Shown: one piece after another, positions 42,438-52,156 of the stretch
Layout: each line of letters opens with the position of its first letter
Numbering within the stretch: position 1 is the first letter of the stretch
Assembly: GCA_943326015.2 (NCBI GenBank)
Contig: CALPRQ020000015.1
Span: forward strand, 1 to 64,000
Direction: 5' to 3'
From: Chitinophaga pinensis
GTDB lineage: Bacteria > Pseudomonadota > Gammaproteobacteria > Burkholderiales > Burkholderiaceae_C
Length of the DNA stretch: 64,000 nucleotides
The notes under the pieces: model-generated
Told to the model about the DNA's origin: nothing
What the model saw: only the letters and a program-made list of their open reading frames with translations
Databases searched by the model: none
Translations under genes and position numbers: made by a program

Positions 42438-43825
42438 CCGCTGCCGCGACGGCCTGGGATGGCTATCTGCTGGATTGCCGCCAGCGCGTGCAGCACTGCG
42501 CGCTGCTGCAGGCCTATGGCCGCGTGACGCGCGTTGCGGGTCTGGTGATGGAGGCCGTGGGCCTGCGGCTGCCGGTCGGCAGCCCCTGCCATGTGCCGCT
42601 GCCGAGCGGCTTCCGGCTCGATGCCGAGGTGGTGGGCTTTGAGCAGGAGCGCCTGTTCCTGATGCCGCTGGGCGATGTCGAGGGCGTGCAGCCGGGGGCA
42701 CCCGTGATTCCAACCGTGGCGGCGCAGGCTGCGCCCCGACTCCACGAGCGGCGCACCCAGGCCCGGCCGACCTCGGACGGCCGCACCCTGCCCGTCGGCG
42801 ATGCCCTGCTCGGTCGCGTGCTCGACGCCACCGGCCGGCCGCTCGACCAGCTCGGACCGCTGCAGGGCCATGCCATGGCACCGCTCTACGCGCGGGCCAT
42901 GAACCCGCTGCAGCGCGAGCCGATCTCGCAGACGCTCGATGTCGGCGTGCGTGCGATCAACAGCATGCTGACCGTGGGACGGGGCCAGCGCATGGGCCTG
43001 TTCGCGGGTTCGGGCGTGGGCAAGAGCGTGCTGCTGGGCATGATGGCGCGCTTCACCGCGGCCGATGTGATCGTGGTCGGACTGATCGGCGAGCGCGGCC
43101 GCGAAGTCAAGGAATTCATCGAGCAGATCCTGGGCGAGGATGGCCTGGCGCGCTCGGTGGTGGTGGCAGCACCGGCCGACAACCCGCCGCTGCTGCGGCT
43201 GCAGGGTGCGGCCTACACGACGCTGATCGCCGAGCATTTCCGCGACCAGGGCAAGAACGTGCTGCTGATCATGGATTCGCTCACGCGCTACGCGATGGCG
43301 CAACGTGAGATCGCGCTGGCGATCGGCGAGCCGCCGGCGACCAAGGGCTACCCGCCCTCGGTGTTCGCCAAGCTGCCGGCACTGGTCGAGCGCGCAGGCA
43401 ACGGCAGACCGGGTGGTGGTTCGATCACGGCCTTCTACACCGTGCTGACCGAGGGCGACGACCAGCAGGATCCGATCGCGGACTCGGCGCGCGCGATCCT
43501 GGATGGCCATATCGTGCTCAACCGCGTGCTGGCCGAGGCCGGCCACTACCCGGCGATCGACATCGAACAGTCGATCAGCCGCGCCATGCACAACATCACC
43601 GACGAGACGCACCAGAAACTCACGCGCCGGCTCAAGCAGCTGATGTCGCGCTACCAGCGCAACCGCGACCTGATCAACGTCGGCGCCTACACCCTGGGCA
43701 GCGATCCGCAGATCGACGAGGCGATCCGCATGCACGAGCAGATCGAACATTTCCTGCAGCAGAGCCTCCACGAACGCGCCGGCATGGAACAGAGCTGGCG
43801 CGAACTTTCCGCTCTGTTCAACTGA
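42434..43825 (+). CDS. fliI: Flagellum-specific ATPase FliI (GTG start)
   Basis: A 463-aa export ATPase related to F1-beta. Walker A is [14 protein letters not shown], Walker B is [42 protein letters not shown], and the N-terminal cap domain reads [22 protein letters not shown]. The start is GTG at 42434 overlapping the fliH stop as GTGA; no ATG fits. Length is normal. Confidence 0.97.
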   Translation: MTAAATAWDGYLLDCRQRVQHCALLQAYGRVTRVAGLVMEAVGLRLPVGSPCHVPLPSGFRLDAEVVGFEQERLFLMPLGDVEGVQPGAPVIPTVAAQAAPRLHERRTQARPTSDGRTLPVGDALLGRVLDATGRPLDQLGPLQGHAMAPLYARAMNPLQREPISQTLDVGVRAINSMLTVGRGQRMGLFAGSGVGKSVLLGMMARFTAADVIVVGLIGERGREVKEFIEQILGEDGLARSVVVAAPADNPPLLRLQGAAYTTLIAEHFRDQGKNVLLIMDSLTRYAMAQREIALAIGEPPATKGYPPSVFAKLPALVERAGNGRPGGGSITAFYTVLTEGDDQQDPIADSARAILDGHIVLNRVLAEAGHYPAIDIEQSISRAMHNITDETHQKLTRRLKQLMSRYQRNRDLINVGAYTLGSDPQIDEAIRMHEQIEHFLQQSLHERAGMEQSWRELSALFN

Positions 43826-43857
43826 TGAATGGCCAAGGGCACAGGAGATAATCCAGC

Positions 43858-44298
43858 ATGGCTAATCCGAGCGTGATCGAAACGCTAATCGAACTGACAA
43901 CAAAGCAATCCGAAGAAGCCGCCAAGCGGCTTGGCGAGGCGACCAGGCAGAGCGAGCAGGCGCAGGAAAAGCTCGACCTCCTGCAGCAGTATCGGCAGGA
44001 ATATATCGATCAATTGCAGACGCAAATGTGCATCGGTCTGAGCGTGGCGGGCCATGCCAATTTCCGGCGCTTCATCCAGGGCATCGAGCGGGCCATCGCC
44101 CAGCAGGATGCCGCCGTGCGGCAGTCTCGGCACCTGGTCGAGTGCGAGCGCAACAGTTGGCAGGAGCAGGAGCGCAAGCGCCTGTCCTACGGCACGCTGG
44201 TGGTGCGCAAACAGCAGCAAGCGCAACGTCTGGCCAACCGCCAGGATCAGAAACAAACCGACGAGCGGGCGGCACGCCGCCACTCCCAACTGGGTTGA
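43858..44298 (+). CDS. fliJ: Flagellar export protein FliJ
   Basis: A 146-aa coiled-coil protein that links the ATPase ring to the export gate. Nearly the whole chain is a charged helix (LTTKQSEEAAKRLGEATRQSEQAQEKLDLLQQYRQEYIDQL, then LVVRKQQQAQRLANRQDQKQTDERAARR). It lies between fliI and fliK; its stop TGA overlaps the fliK ATG by 1 nt. Confidence 0.94.
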   Translation: MANPSVIETLIELTTKQSEEAAKRLGEATRQSEQAQEKLDLLQQYRQEYIDQLQTQMCIGLSVAGHANFRRFIQGIERAIAQQDAAVRQSRHLVECERNSWQEQERKRLSYGTLVVRKQQQAQRLANRQDQKQTDERAARRHSQLG

Positions 44299-45602
44299 TG
44301 GCCATGAACTGGAACGACTTACCCTTACACGCGGCGAGCAGCGCCAGCTCGAGTGCCGGCGTCACGGGCCAGCTATCGACTGGCGTGCGCGAAACCGGTT
44401 CGAACTCGTCTTTCGAGCAGGAGTTGCGCCGCCAGCACGAAGCGGACAGCCAGCCTGAACCCAGGACGACCATGGCGGCAACGCCTGTGGCGACCGAAGC
44501 GCGACCGGACAGCCAAGCAGCCAAGCCAGCGACTGGCGACACCCCGGCCGACACCCCGGCCGACTGGCTGGCATTGCTTGACGGCATGCGGGCCATGGCC
44601 AAGGCCCAGCCACCGGTGCCGGTTGCTGCACCAGCGCCTGAACCCGCTGCACCAGCCCCTGAACCTGTGGCTGTGCCGGTTGCCACAGCCACACCGGTTG
44701 CCGTGCCAATTGTCACGCCGGCACCCTCCAATCCGGGCGAGCTGGTCGCGGCGGCAGGCAGCGCGGCGGCCACCACGGTCAAACCAGTCAGCACGGCAGC
44801 GGATGAAACCGACCGCGAGGCCAGCGAGCCGATACCAGACAACCCGCCGGATGGCGCCCAGCCGCCGCTCATGTTCGGGCTGCCGCCGCTAGCCCAGCCA
44901 GCGACCCCGACCATCGAAGCAGATCCGGCAACGGCTGCCCGGGAGTCTGCCACCAGCGTCCGCTTGGGCACAGGCTCGCGGCAAGCCTGGACTGAATCAC
45001 CCGACCCGGGCGAACTCGACGCCATGACGGCACGCGCACTGGCTGACGCCGCCCCCCGGCTGAAGGCCAGCACAGCAAGCCAACCCAGCGGTGCCGATAC
45101 GCAGCTCGATCCACTGGCGCAGGCCCTGCCTGGGACCACCAGCCTGGGACCCGAGTCCGCACGCCTGCCCACCGAAGTGCCGGTACAGCGCCATGTGGCG
45201 ACGCCCGTGGGCCAGCGTGGCTGGGATCAGGCCATCAGCCAGCAGGTCAGCTGGCTGGTCAGGGACCAGCTGCAAAGCGCCAGCCTGAGCCTGAACCCGC
45301 CGCATCTGGGACCGGTCCAGGTCACGCTGCAGCTCGACCAGCAGCAGGCGACGGTGCAGTTCGTGTCGGCTGCGCCCGAAGTGCGCAAGGCCCTGGAGGA
45401 GGCGCTGCCAGTGCTGCGGGCGATGCTGAGCGAGGCGGGCATCGCGCTCGGCCAAGCCGATGTCGGCTCGCGTCAGCCAGAGCGTCACCAGCCTGCCTTC
45501 CAGCGCTCCGCACGCCGTCAGGGCGTCGGAGAGGATGAGCCGGTCGAGGTCCTGCTGCAGCCGCGCTCCAGCGGCGGCGGCCTGCTCAACCTGTATGCCT
45601 GA
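44298..45602 (+). CDS. fliK: Flagellar hook-length control protein FliK
   Basis: A 434-aa secreted ruler. The N-terminal two thirds are Pro/Ala/Thr-rich and low in complexity (repeats of the type APAPEPAAPAPEPVAVPVAT), as expected for an unfolded ruler. The C-terminal Flg_hook domain is SASLSLNPPHLGPVQVTLQLDQQQATVQFVSAAPEVRKALEEALPVLRAMLSEAGIALGQADV. ATG at 44298 overlaps the fliJ stop (TGATG); ATG at 44304 is an alternative. Confidence 0.95.
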   Translation: MAMNWNDLPLHAASSASSSAGVTGQLSTGVRETGSNSSFEQELRRQHEADSQPEPRTTMAATPVATEARPDSQAAKPATGDTPADTPADWLALLDGMRAMAKAQPPVPVAAPAPEPAAPAPEPVAVPVATATPVAVPIVTPAPSNPGELVAAAGSAAATTVKPVSTAADETDREASEPIPDNPPDGAQPPLMFGLPPLAQPATPTIEADPATAARESATSVRLGTGSRQAWTESPDPGELDAMTARALADAAPRLKASTASQPSGADTQLDPLAQALPGTTSLGPESARLPTEVPVQRHVATPVGQRGWDQAISQQVSWLVRDQLQSASLSLNPPHLGPVQVTLQLDQQQATVQFVSAAPEVRKALEEALPVLRAMLSEAGIALGQADVGSRQPERHQPAFQRSARRQGVGEDEPVEVLLQPRSSGGGLLNLYA

Positions 45603-45636
45603 TTTCCTTTCATCTCTCTCCACAAGCTAAAGTCAC

Positions 45637-46134
45637 ATGGCCGACAATGTTGACCCCAAACCCCCCGAATCGGATGCCACCGAAGGCAAGAAGCCTGCCT
45701 GGAAAAAGTGGCTGCCGATTGCGCTGCTGGCTCTGGTCGGGGCCGGAGCCGCGGGCGGCTGGTTCTACTGGAAGCGTGCCCCTGACACCAAACCGCATGC
45801 CGAGGCGAAAAAACCGGTCATGCCGCAGCCGGTATTCCAGGCTCTCGATCCCTTCACAGTCAACCTGCGTGGCGACGGCCAGTTCCTGCAGATCGCCTTC
45901 TCGCTGCAACTGGCCAAACAGGAAGATGTGAGCCTCCTGCAGCAGTACCTGCCGCAGGCACGCAGTCGTCTGCTGATGCTGCTCACGGCCAAGTCCGGCG
46001 AGGAAATCGCGAACACCGAGGGCAAGCAGAAACTGATCGCTGAAGCCATGTTGGCCTTGAAGCAGCCCTTTGCCGCCGGTCTGCCCCCGATCCAGATCAG
46101 CAACATCTTCATTACCTCGTTCGTGATCCAATGA
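45637..46134 (+). CDS. fliL: Flagellar basal body-associated protein FliL
   Basis: A 165-aa single-pass membrane protein that supports stator function. One TM helix (residues about 25-46: PIALLALVGAGAAGGWFYW) is followed by the periplasmic FliL domain with FQALDPFTVNLRGDGQFLQIAFSLQL and the C-terminus ISNIFITSFVIQ. Its stop overlaps the fliM ATG (ATGA). Confidence 0.95.
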   Translation: MADNVDPKPPESDATEGKKPAWKKWLPIALLALVGAGAAGGWFYWKRAPDTKPHAEAKKPVMPQPVFQALDPFTVNLRGDGQFLQIAFSLQLAKQEDVSLLQQYLPQARSRLLMLLTAKSGEEIANTEGKQKLIAEAMLALKQPFAAGLPPIQISNIFITSFVIQ

Positions 46135-47138
46135 GCGCGACCGAAAAATTCCTGTCGCAGGACGAAGTCGATGCCCTGCTCAAGGGCGTGACCGGGGAAC
46201 AGGACCAGGTCGGACCGATCCAGGACACACAGGGCGTCCGGACCTACAACCTGGCCACTCAGGAGCGCATCGTGCGCGGCCGCATGGCCACGCTGGAGCT
46301 GCTCAACGACCGCTTTGCCCGCTTCCTGCGCGTCGGGCTGTTCAACTTCCTGCGCCGCAGCGCCGGGGTGCTGGCCGGCAGCGTGCGGGTGATCAAGTAC
46401 AGCGAGTTCCTGCGTCACCTGGTCGTGCCGACCAACCTGAACCTGGTGCAGATCAAGCCGCTGCGCGGCACGGCGCTGATCGTGATGAATCCCGACCTGG
46501 TGTTCCTGTTCGTCGACAACTTCTTCGGCGGCGACGGACGCTTCCAGACCCGCATCGAAGGCCGGGACTTCACGCAGACCGAGCAGCGCACCATCCAGCG
46601 CATCCTGTCCATCATCTTCGAGAACTACGCCAAGGCCTGGGAGTCGGTCTACCCGATCGAGTTCGACTTTGTCCGCTCCGAGATGAACACCCAGTTCGCC
46701 ACCATCGCGACACCCAACGAGATCGTGGTGGTGACCACCTTCAGCATCGAGCTCGGCGTGGTCGGCGGCGAGATGCATGTCTGCACGCCCTACTCCATGC
46801 TCGAACCGATCCGCGACCTGCTGACGAGCAATATGCAAGGCGAGTCGCTGACGCTGGACCAGCGCTGGGTGCACCAGATGAAGCAGCAGATCCAGGTCGC
46901 CGAGGTCGAGGCCGTGGCCAATCTGTGCACGGCCACCTCGACGCTGCGCGAGGTGCTCAATTTCAAGGTGGGCGACATCATCCCGGTTGAACTGCCGCCG
47001 ACGGTCGAACTCACGATTGAGGACGTACCAGTGCTCGAGTGCAGCTACGGACAGCTCAACGACCAGTACGCGCTGCGGGTAGAAAAACTGTTACATGCCA
47101 ATGGCATTAAGACTCAAGGAGTCCAAGATGATCAATGA
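46131..47138 (+). CDS. fliM: Flagellar motor switch protein FliM
   Basis: A 335-aa C-ring protein. The N-terminal CheY-P-binding segment is KFLSQDEVDALLKGV; the CheC-like middle domain includes RGTALIVMNPDLVFLFVDNFFGGDGRF and EVVVVTTFSIELGVVGGEMHVCTPYSMLEPIRD; a SpoA domain closes the protein. It overlaps fliL by 4 bp and fliN by 11 bp. Confidence 0.98.
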   Translation: MSATEKFLSQDEVDALLKGVTGEQDQVGPIQDTQGVRTYNLATQERIVRGRMATLELLNDRFARFLRVGLFNFLRRSAGVLAGSVRVIKYSEFLRHLVVPTNLNLVQIKPLRGTALIVMNPDLVFLFVDNFFGGDGRFQTRIEGRDFTQTEQRTIQRILSIIFENYAKAWESVYPIEFDFVRSEMNTQFATIATPNEIVVVTTFSIELGVVGGEMHVCTPYSMLEPIRDLLTSNMQGESLTLDQRWVHQMKQQIQVAEVEAVANLCTATSTLREVLNFKVGDIIPVELPPTVELTIEDVPVLECSYGQLNDQYALRVEKLLHANGIKTQGVQDDQ

Positions 47139-47550
47139 CGACCATGCAGGCGACATCAACCTCGATGACTGGGGCGCGGCGCTGTCCGAGCAGGCCGAGG
47201 CCGAGTCCAGGCAAAGCCAAAGCAAACCCGCCACCTCCAGCGTGTTCCAGGACTTCTCGGACAGCAACGCCAAGTCCTCGGCCACGACGCCAGACATCGA
47301 GTTCATCCTCGACATTCCGGTGCAGTTGACGGTCGAGCTGGGCCGCACCAAGATCGCGATCAAGAACCTGCTGCAACTGGCCCAGGGCTCGGTGATCGAG
47401 CTCAACGGTCTGGCAGGCGAACCGATGGATGTGTTGGTCAACGGCTGCCTGATCGCCCAGGGCGAGGTGGTGGTGGTCAACGACAAGTTCGGCATCCGTC
47501 TGACCGACATCACGAGCCCGGCCGAACGGATCCGAAAGCTCAACCGATGA
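47128..47550 (+). CDS. fliN: Flagellar motor switch protein FliN
   Basis: A 140-aa C-ring protein. The SpoA domain reads FILDIPVQLTVELGRTKIAIKNLLQLAQGSVIELNGLAGEPMDVLVNGCLIAQGEVVVVNDKFGIRLTDI. The ATG at 47128 is chosen because AGGAG lies 7 nt upstream, within the fliM 3' end; a start at 47095 would overlap fliM by 44 bp without such a site. It overlaps fliO by ATGA. Confidence 0.96.
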   Translation: MINDDHAGDINLDDWGAALSEQAEAESRQSQSKPATSSVFQDFSDSNAKSSATTPDIEFILDIPVQLTVELGRTKIAIKNLLQLAQGSVIELNGLAGEPMDVLVNGCLIAQGEVVVVNDKFGIRLTDITSPAERIRKLNR

Positions 47551-47882
47551 TGACCAGCCTGCTGCAAATCACCTTGGCGCTCGGTCTGGTACTGGGCCTG
47601 ATCGCGGCGGCGGCCTGGCTGCTGCAGCGCCTCTACCAGCCGCGCGCGGGCCAGGGCGCGCTGATCCAGCTGCATGCCAGCGCCGCCCTGGGCGCACGCG
47701 AGCGGGTCGTGTTGCTTGAGGTCGCAGGCCAGTGGCTGCTCGTCGGCGTGGCACCAGGCCAGGTCAACACCCTGCTGCAATTGCCAGCGCCGCCGACCGA
47801 CCTGCCGGCCCAGCCCGCCGATCCGCGCAGCGCCGCCAGTTCCTGGCTCAACCACTACCTGAATCGACACCATGAGCGCTGA
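47547..47882 (+). CDS. fliO: Flagellar biosynthetic protein FliO
   Basis: A 111-aa assembly factor for FliP. One N-terminal TM helix ([23 protein letters not shown]) and a soluble C-terminal part with [32 protein letters not shown], the conserved FliO segment. It overlaps fliN by 4 bp and fliP by 11 bp. Confidence 0.92.
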   Translation: MMTSLLQITLALGLVLGLIAAAAWLLQRLYQPRAGQGALIQLHASAALGARERVVLLEVAGQWLLVGVAPGQVNTLLQLPAPPTDLPAQPADPRSAASSWLNHYLNRHHER

Positions 47883-48642
47883 ATCCCGCTGGATCGGCCT
47901 GGGCCGCCGGGCCAGGCTGGCGGGGCTGCTGCTGTCGCTGGCCTGCCTGCCGCTGGCCGCGCAGGCCCAGAGCCTGCCGGGGCTGGAACTGGCGCGCAGC
48001 GCCAATGGCGGGCAAAGCTACAGCCTGAACCTGCAGATCCTGCTGCTGCTGACCTCGCTGAGCTTCCTGCCGGCGGTGGTGCTGATGATGACTTGCTTCA
48101 CGCGCATCCTCATCGTGCTGTCGCTGCTGCGCATGGCGCTGGGCACCCAGTCGACCCCGCCCAACCAGGTGCTGGTGGGACTGACACTGTTCCTGAGCCT
48201 GTTCGTGATGAGCCCGGTGCTCGACCGCATCTATACCGAGGCCTACCAGCCGCTGGCCGAGAACAGGATTTCGGTCAGTCAGGCACTGGACCAGGCGGCT
48301 GAGCCGCTCAAGGGCTTCATGCTCAAGCAGACCCGCCAGGCCGACCTGGCCTTGTTCCTGCAGCTGTCCGGTCAGCCGGCGCCGCAGGACGCGAGCGAGG
48401 TGAAGTTGCGGGTGCTGGTGCCAGCCTTCGTCACCAGCGAGCTCAAGACCGCGTTCCAGATCGGCTTCGCGGTCTTCCTGCCCTTCCTGATCATCGACAT
48501 GGTGGTCGCGAGCGTGCTGATGGCGATGGGCATGATGATGGTTTCGCCCTCCATCGTTTCGCTGCCATTCAAGCTGATGCTGTTCGTGCTGGTCGACGGC
48601 TGGCAGCTGCTGCTGGGCTCGCTGGCCGAGAGCTTCGCCTGA
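47872..48642 (+). CDS. fliP: Flagellar export gate protein FliP
   Basis: A 256-aa core component of the export gate with an N-terminal signal peptide (cleaved near AAQAQS) and four membrane helices. The diagnostic [50 protein letters not shown] and [41 protein letters not shown] segments are intact. Confidence 0.98.
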   Translation: MSAESRWIGLGRRARLAGLLLSLACLPLAAQAQSLPGLELARSANGGQSYSLNLQILLLLTSLSFLPAVVLMMTCFTRILIVLSLLRMALGTQSTPPNQVLVGLTLFLSLFVMSPVLDRIYTEAYQPLAENRISVSQALDQAAEPLKGFMLKQTRQADLALFLQLSGQPAPQDASEVKLRVLVPAFVTSELKTAFQIGFAVFLPFLIIDMVVASVLMAMGMMMVSPSIVSLPFKLMLFVLVDGWQLLLGSLAESFA

Positions 48643-48652
48643 AGGAAACCAC

Positions 48653-48922
48653 ATGACCCCGGACAACATCATGACGATGGGCCGCCAGGCCATCGAGGTG
48701 ACCGTCATGGTCGCCGCCCCGCTGCTGCTGGTCGCGCTGGTGGTCGGCCTGGTCGTCAGCATCTTCCAGGCGGCAACGCAGATCAACGAAGCCACGCTGT
48801 CCTTCATCCCCAAGCTGCTGGGCATCTTTGCCACGCTGGTGCTCGCCGGTCCCTGGATGCTGGGCGTGCTGACCGACTACCTGAGGTTGATGCTGACCAG
48901 CCTGCCCAGCCTGGCTGGCTAA
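48653..48922 (+). CDS. fliQ: Flagellar export gate protein FliQ
   Basis: An 89-aa two-helix gate protein: MTMGRQAIEVTVMVAAPLLLVALVVGLVVSIFQAATQINEATLSFIPKLLGIFATLVLAGPWML. GAAGGAA lies 6 nt before the ATG. It lies between fliP and fliR. Confidence 0.97.
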   Translation: MTPDNIMTMGRQAIEVTVMVAAPLLLVALVVGLVVSIFQAATQINEATLSFIPKLLGIFATLVLAGPWMLGVLTDYLRLMLTSLPSLAG

Positions 48923-48926
48923 GGCC

Positions 48927-49715
48927 ATGGTCGAGTTCACCAGCGCCCAGCTGTTCGGCTGGGTCAGCGCCTTCCTCTGGCCGCTGACCCGCATCCTCGG
49001 GGTGATGGCCAGCGCGCCGCTGCTGAGCCACAAGAGCGTACCCACGCGCGTCAAGCTGGGGCTGGGCCTGCTGCTGGCAATGATCATCGCGCCGACGCTG
49101 CCGCCGTTTCCCGAGCAGGACCCGCTGTCCTGGGCCGGCCTGCTGATCCTGGCGCAACAGATGCTGATCGGCCTGGCGATAGGTTTCGTGCTGCGCATCA
49201 TCTTCAGCGGCGTGGAGCTGGCCGGCGAGATGATCGGGATGACCATGGGGCTGGGCTTCGCGACCTTCTTCGACCCGAGCTCACAGGGTCGCTCCTCGGT
49301 GATCAGCCAGTTCCTGTCGCTGCTGCTGCTGCTGCTGTTCATCGGCAGCGACCTGCACCTGCTGCTGATCGAAGTGCTGGTCGAGAGCTTCACCCTGCTG
49401 CCGATCACGACCGAACCGATGCAGCGCAACGGCCTGCAGCAGATCGCCTACTGGGGGGCCCGGATCTTCGGTCTGGGGCTGCAGCTGGCCATGCCGGCGC
49501 TGACGGCGCTGCTGATCACCAACATGGCGCTGGGCGTGCTGACACGGGCGGCGCCACAGCTCAATCTGTTCGGCATCGGCTTTCCGGTCACGATGACGGT
49601 GGGCTTTGTGATGATCATGCTGAGCCTGCCCTACTGGGGCACGCCCATGTATGAAGCCCTGCGCGAAGGCCTGGCGATGGCGCGCCAGATCACGCTGGCG
49701 CTGAGCCCGGCCTGA
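48927..49715 (+). CDS. fliR: Flagellar export gate protein FliR
   Basis: A 262-aa polytopic gate protein. FTSAQLFGWVSAFLWPLTRILGVMASAPLLSHKSVPTRVKLGL and GMTMGLGFATFFDPSSQGRSSVISQFLSLL are typical. It closes the fli operon, 4 bp after fliQ, and converges on a chemoreceptor gene with 24 bp between the stops and no obvious terminator. Confidence 0.97.
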   Translation: MVEFTSAQLFGWVSAFLWPLTRILGVMASAPLLSHKSVPTRVKLGLGLLLAMIIAPTLPPFPEQDPLSWAGLLILAQQMLIGLAIGFVLRIIFSGVELAGEMIGMTMGLGFATFFDPSSQGRSSVISQFLSLLLLLLFIGSDLHLLLIEVLVESFTLLPITTEPMQRNGLQQIAYWGARIFGLGLQLAMPALTALLITNMALGVLTRAAPQLNLFGIGFPVTMTVGFVMIMLSLPYWGTPMYEALREGLAMARQITLALSPA

Positions 49716-49739
49716 GGCCGGACTCAACAGCCGCCCGGT

Positions 49740-51161
49740 TCAGGCTGACTTGAAGACCTTGACGGCATCGAGCAACTGCATGGCCTGATTCTGCAGCCTG
49801 TCGGCAGCGGACATCGACTGCTCGACCATGGCGGCATTGCGCTGCGTCATTTCATCGATCTGGGCAATCGCCTGGTTGACCTGGCCGATGCCTTCCGACT
49901 GTTCGATCGACAGGCGGTTGATGTCGCCCATCAGGGTGCTGACACGCCGGGCATGGCCTACCACTTCGGCAATCGTGCTGCCAGCGGACTGCACCAGGCG
50001 GGCTCCTTGTTCCACCTTGTCAACGCTGGCGCCGATCAGGCCCTTGATCTCCTTGGCCGCGACCGCGCTGCGCTGGGCCAGGCTGCGCACCTCGGTCGCC
50101 ACCACCGCGAAGCCACGCCCCTGCTCGCCGGCGCGCGCGGCCTCGACCGCGGCATTCAGCGCCAGGATATTGGTCTGGAACGCGATGCCATCGATCACGC
50201 CAATGATGTCACCAATCTTCTGGCTGCTCTGGTTGATCTCGTTCATTGTGCTGACGACCTGGCCGACGACCTCGCCACCGCGTTGCGCCACCTCGGCGTT
50301 TTCCACCGCCATGTCCATGGCCTCGCGCGTCACCTCGGTCGCCTTGTGCACCGAACTGATCAGCTCCTCCATGCTGGCAGCGGTTTGCTCGATGCTGCTG
50401 GCGGTATTCTCGGAACGCATGCTGAGCTCGTGGTCGCCACTGACAATCTCGGAACTGGCATTGCGGATGCCGGCCGCCACCCGGTTGACCGTGCTGACCG
50501 CCAGCTGCATGCGTTGCAAGGCCTGCTCCAGGGCCTGGCCCAGCGCAGTCTTGGCTTGCAGATCGTTCAGCTGCAGCGAAATGCCATCGATCTGGTTGAT
50601 GCGCTGGACCATCTGTTGCAGTTCCTGGCCCTCGCTGGCCGCCCGCACCATGCCGGCGACCAGCATCAGCTCCAGACCGGTCTGGACGATCACGTAGAAG
50701 GCGTGCAGCAGGATACGGCCGAAATCGGGTTCATTCAGGCAATAGAAGCCCAGGCCCGCGGCCAGCAGGCGGTCAAAGACGACATGGTGCAGCGCGAACA
50801 GACCGGCGGTCAGCAGGATGGGGCGCCAGTCGAGATAGACCATTACCAGCGCCAGCGCGGCGAAGACGCCGAAGTGGTATTCGATGGTGCCACGCGAGAG
50901 CTGGATATGCAAAATTACCAGACCCACCAGACAGGTGGTCAGGACCAGGCGTGACATCAAGGTGCCGCGCGCCAGCGCAAACGCCAGCCCTGCCACTGCG
51001 ACCAGCAGGGCTACACCGATGAAGGCCGTGCTGGCCTCGACGAACTGAAAGCCCAGCACCATCGCGCCCAGGGCGCTCAGGGCAATCGCGATCAGGAGCG
51101 CCTGGTCACCAAACAAGTCTCGGTTGCCAATAATGGGAGAGCGATCAGACAGCTGGGTCAT
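49740..51161 (-). CDS. Methyl-accepting chemotaxis protein with polytopic membrane sensor
   Basis: A 473-aa receptor with no periplasmic domain. Residues about 20-185 form six hydrophobic segments and contain conserved-looking polar residues within the membrane: [44 protein letters not shown]-like linker precedes the signalling domain with the standard tip ([21 protein letters not shown]). There is no CheR pentapeptide; it ends DAVKVFKSA. The buried His residues suggest a cofactor or ligand inside the bilayer. It is a single gene between fliR and flgL. Confidence 0.9.
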   Translation of the reverse strand: MTQLSDRSPIIGNRDLFGDQALLIAIALSALGAMVLGFQFVEASTAFIGVALLVAVAGLAFALARGTLMSRLVLTTCLVGLVILHIQLSRGTIEYHFGVFAALALVMVYLDWRPILLTAGLFALHHVVFDRLLAAGLGFYCLNEPDFGRILLHAFYVIVQTGLELMLVAGMVRAASEGQELQQMVQRINQIDGISLQLNDLQAKTALGQALEQALQRMQLAVSTVNRVAAGIRNASSEIVSGDHELSMRSENTASSIEQTAASMEELISSVHKATEVTREAMDMAVENAEVAQRGGEVVGQVVSTMNEINQSSQKIGDIIGVIDGIAFQTNILALNAAVEAARAGEQGRGFAVVATEVRSLAQRSAVAAKEIKGLIGASVDKVEQGARLVQSAGSTIAEVVGHARRVSTLMGDINRLSIEQSEGIGQVNQAIAQIDEMTQRNAAMVEQSMSAADRLQNQAMQLLDAVKVFKSA

Positions 51162-51221
51162 GTAGGAATGCCGGGTTGCAAACGAAAAAGCCTGAATCCT
51201 GGCCAGATCAAATGACGAGCG

Positions 51222-52136
51222 TCAGCTCAGGTAATTGAACAGGCTCAGGTTGCTGACCATCTGGAACGATTTCTGTGCTGCCTGCAGCGAGAGTTGCTGG
51301 CGCGACAAATCAGACAGGGTCTTGTTGTAGTCGATGTCCTGCAGCGTGGCGAGTTCCTGCGTGCTTTTGAGCTGGCGCGCGCCGCTGACATCGTCGAGCC
51401 GGTCGAGCTCGCCCAAGTGGATGCCGACGGCGGTCTGGCGGCCGCTGAGCGTCTGCTGGGTCGATTCGATCGACTGGCCCAGGGCCTTGAGTGTCGCCGC
51501 GCGTCGCGTCGGCGTCAGGTTGCCGTCCTTGAGATCGGCGATGGTCTGGTCGAGCTGGGCGAACAGGTCCTTGTCACTGCCGTCCTTGGGAAACAGCGCG
51601 CGGCCGTCATCCCGGATGACCATCTCGCGCCCGGTCTCGACCTGCACCAGCTGCGGTTTGTCATCGCCCTGATAGCTCACGCCGTTGGCGCCATTCTGGA
51701 AAGGCTGGGTCGTCGAGCGCTGGCCGGCGAAGAGGTAGTTGCCGCTGCTGTCGGTGCTGTTGGCCAGTGCGACCATCTGGTCGCGCTGGCCTTGCAGGAC
51801 GGTGGCGATGCTGGCGAGGTTGACGCTGTTGAGCGTGCCGTTGCCAGCGACAACGGCCTGTTCATTCATGCCGGCGAGGTTGTCCAGCATGCTCGACAGC
51901 GTGCTGTCGGTCAGACTCAGGCTGCTGCGCACGCTTTCACGGTTCTTGCCGAGCTGCTCGCGCGCCGACATGGATTGCGTGACTTCGAGCGTGCGCACGG
52001 CGGCCGCGGGGTCCTGTGCCGGGGTGAGGAACTTGTTGCCCGAGGCAACCTGCTGCATCGTCTGCCCGACCTTGGCTTGCATCTCGGACAGGCGCGCGCC
52101 GCTGCCGCTGTAGAAATTCTGGGTGCTAATACGCAT
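51222..52136 (-). CDS. flgL: Hook-filament junction protein FlgL (HAP3)
   Basis: A 304-aa junction protein. The N-terminus RISTQNFYSGSGARLSEMQAKVGQTMQQVASGNKFLTPAQDPAAAVRTLEV and C-terminus LSDLSRQQLSLQAAQKSFQMVSNLSLFNYL are flagellin-like coiled ends. AAGGAA lies 8 nt before the ATG. It is last in the flgBCDEFGHIJKL operon, 20 bp after flgK. Confidence 0.96.
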   Translation of the reverse strand: MRISTQNFYSGSGARLSEMQAKVGQTMQQVASGNKFLTPAQDPAAAVRTLEVTQSMSAREQLGKNRESVRSSLSLTDSTLSSMLDNLAGMNEQAVVAGNGTLNSVNLASIATVLQGQRDQMVALANSTDSSGNYLFAGQRSTTQPFQNGANGVSYQGDDKPQLVQVETGREMVIRDDGRALFPKDGSDKDLFAQLDQTIADLKDGNLTPTRRAATLKALGQSIESTQQTLSGRQTAVGIHLGELDRLDDVSGARQLKSTQELATLQDIDYNKTLSDLSRQQLSLQAAQKSFQMVSNLSLFNYLS

Positions 52137-52156
52137 CGCGTGGGTTCCTTACGGGC

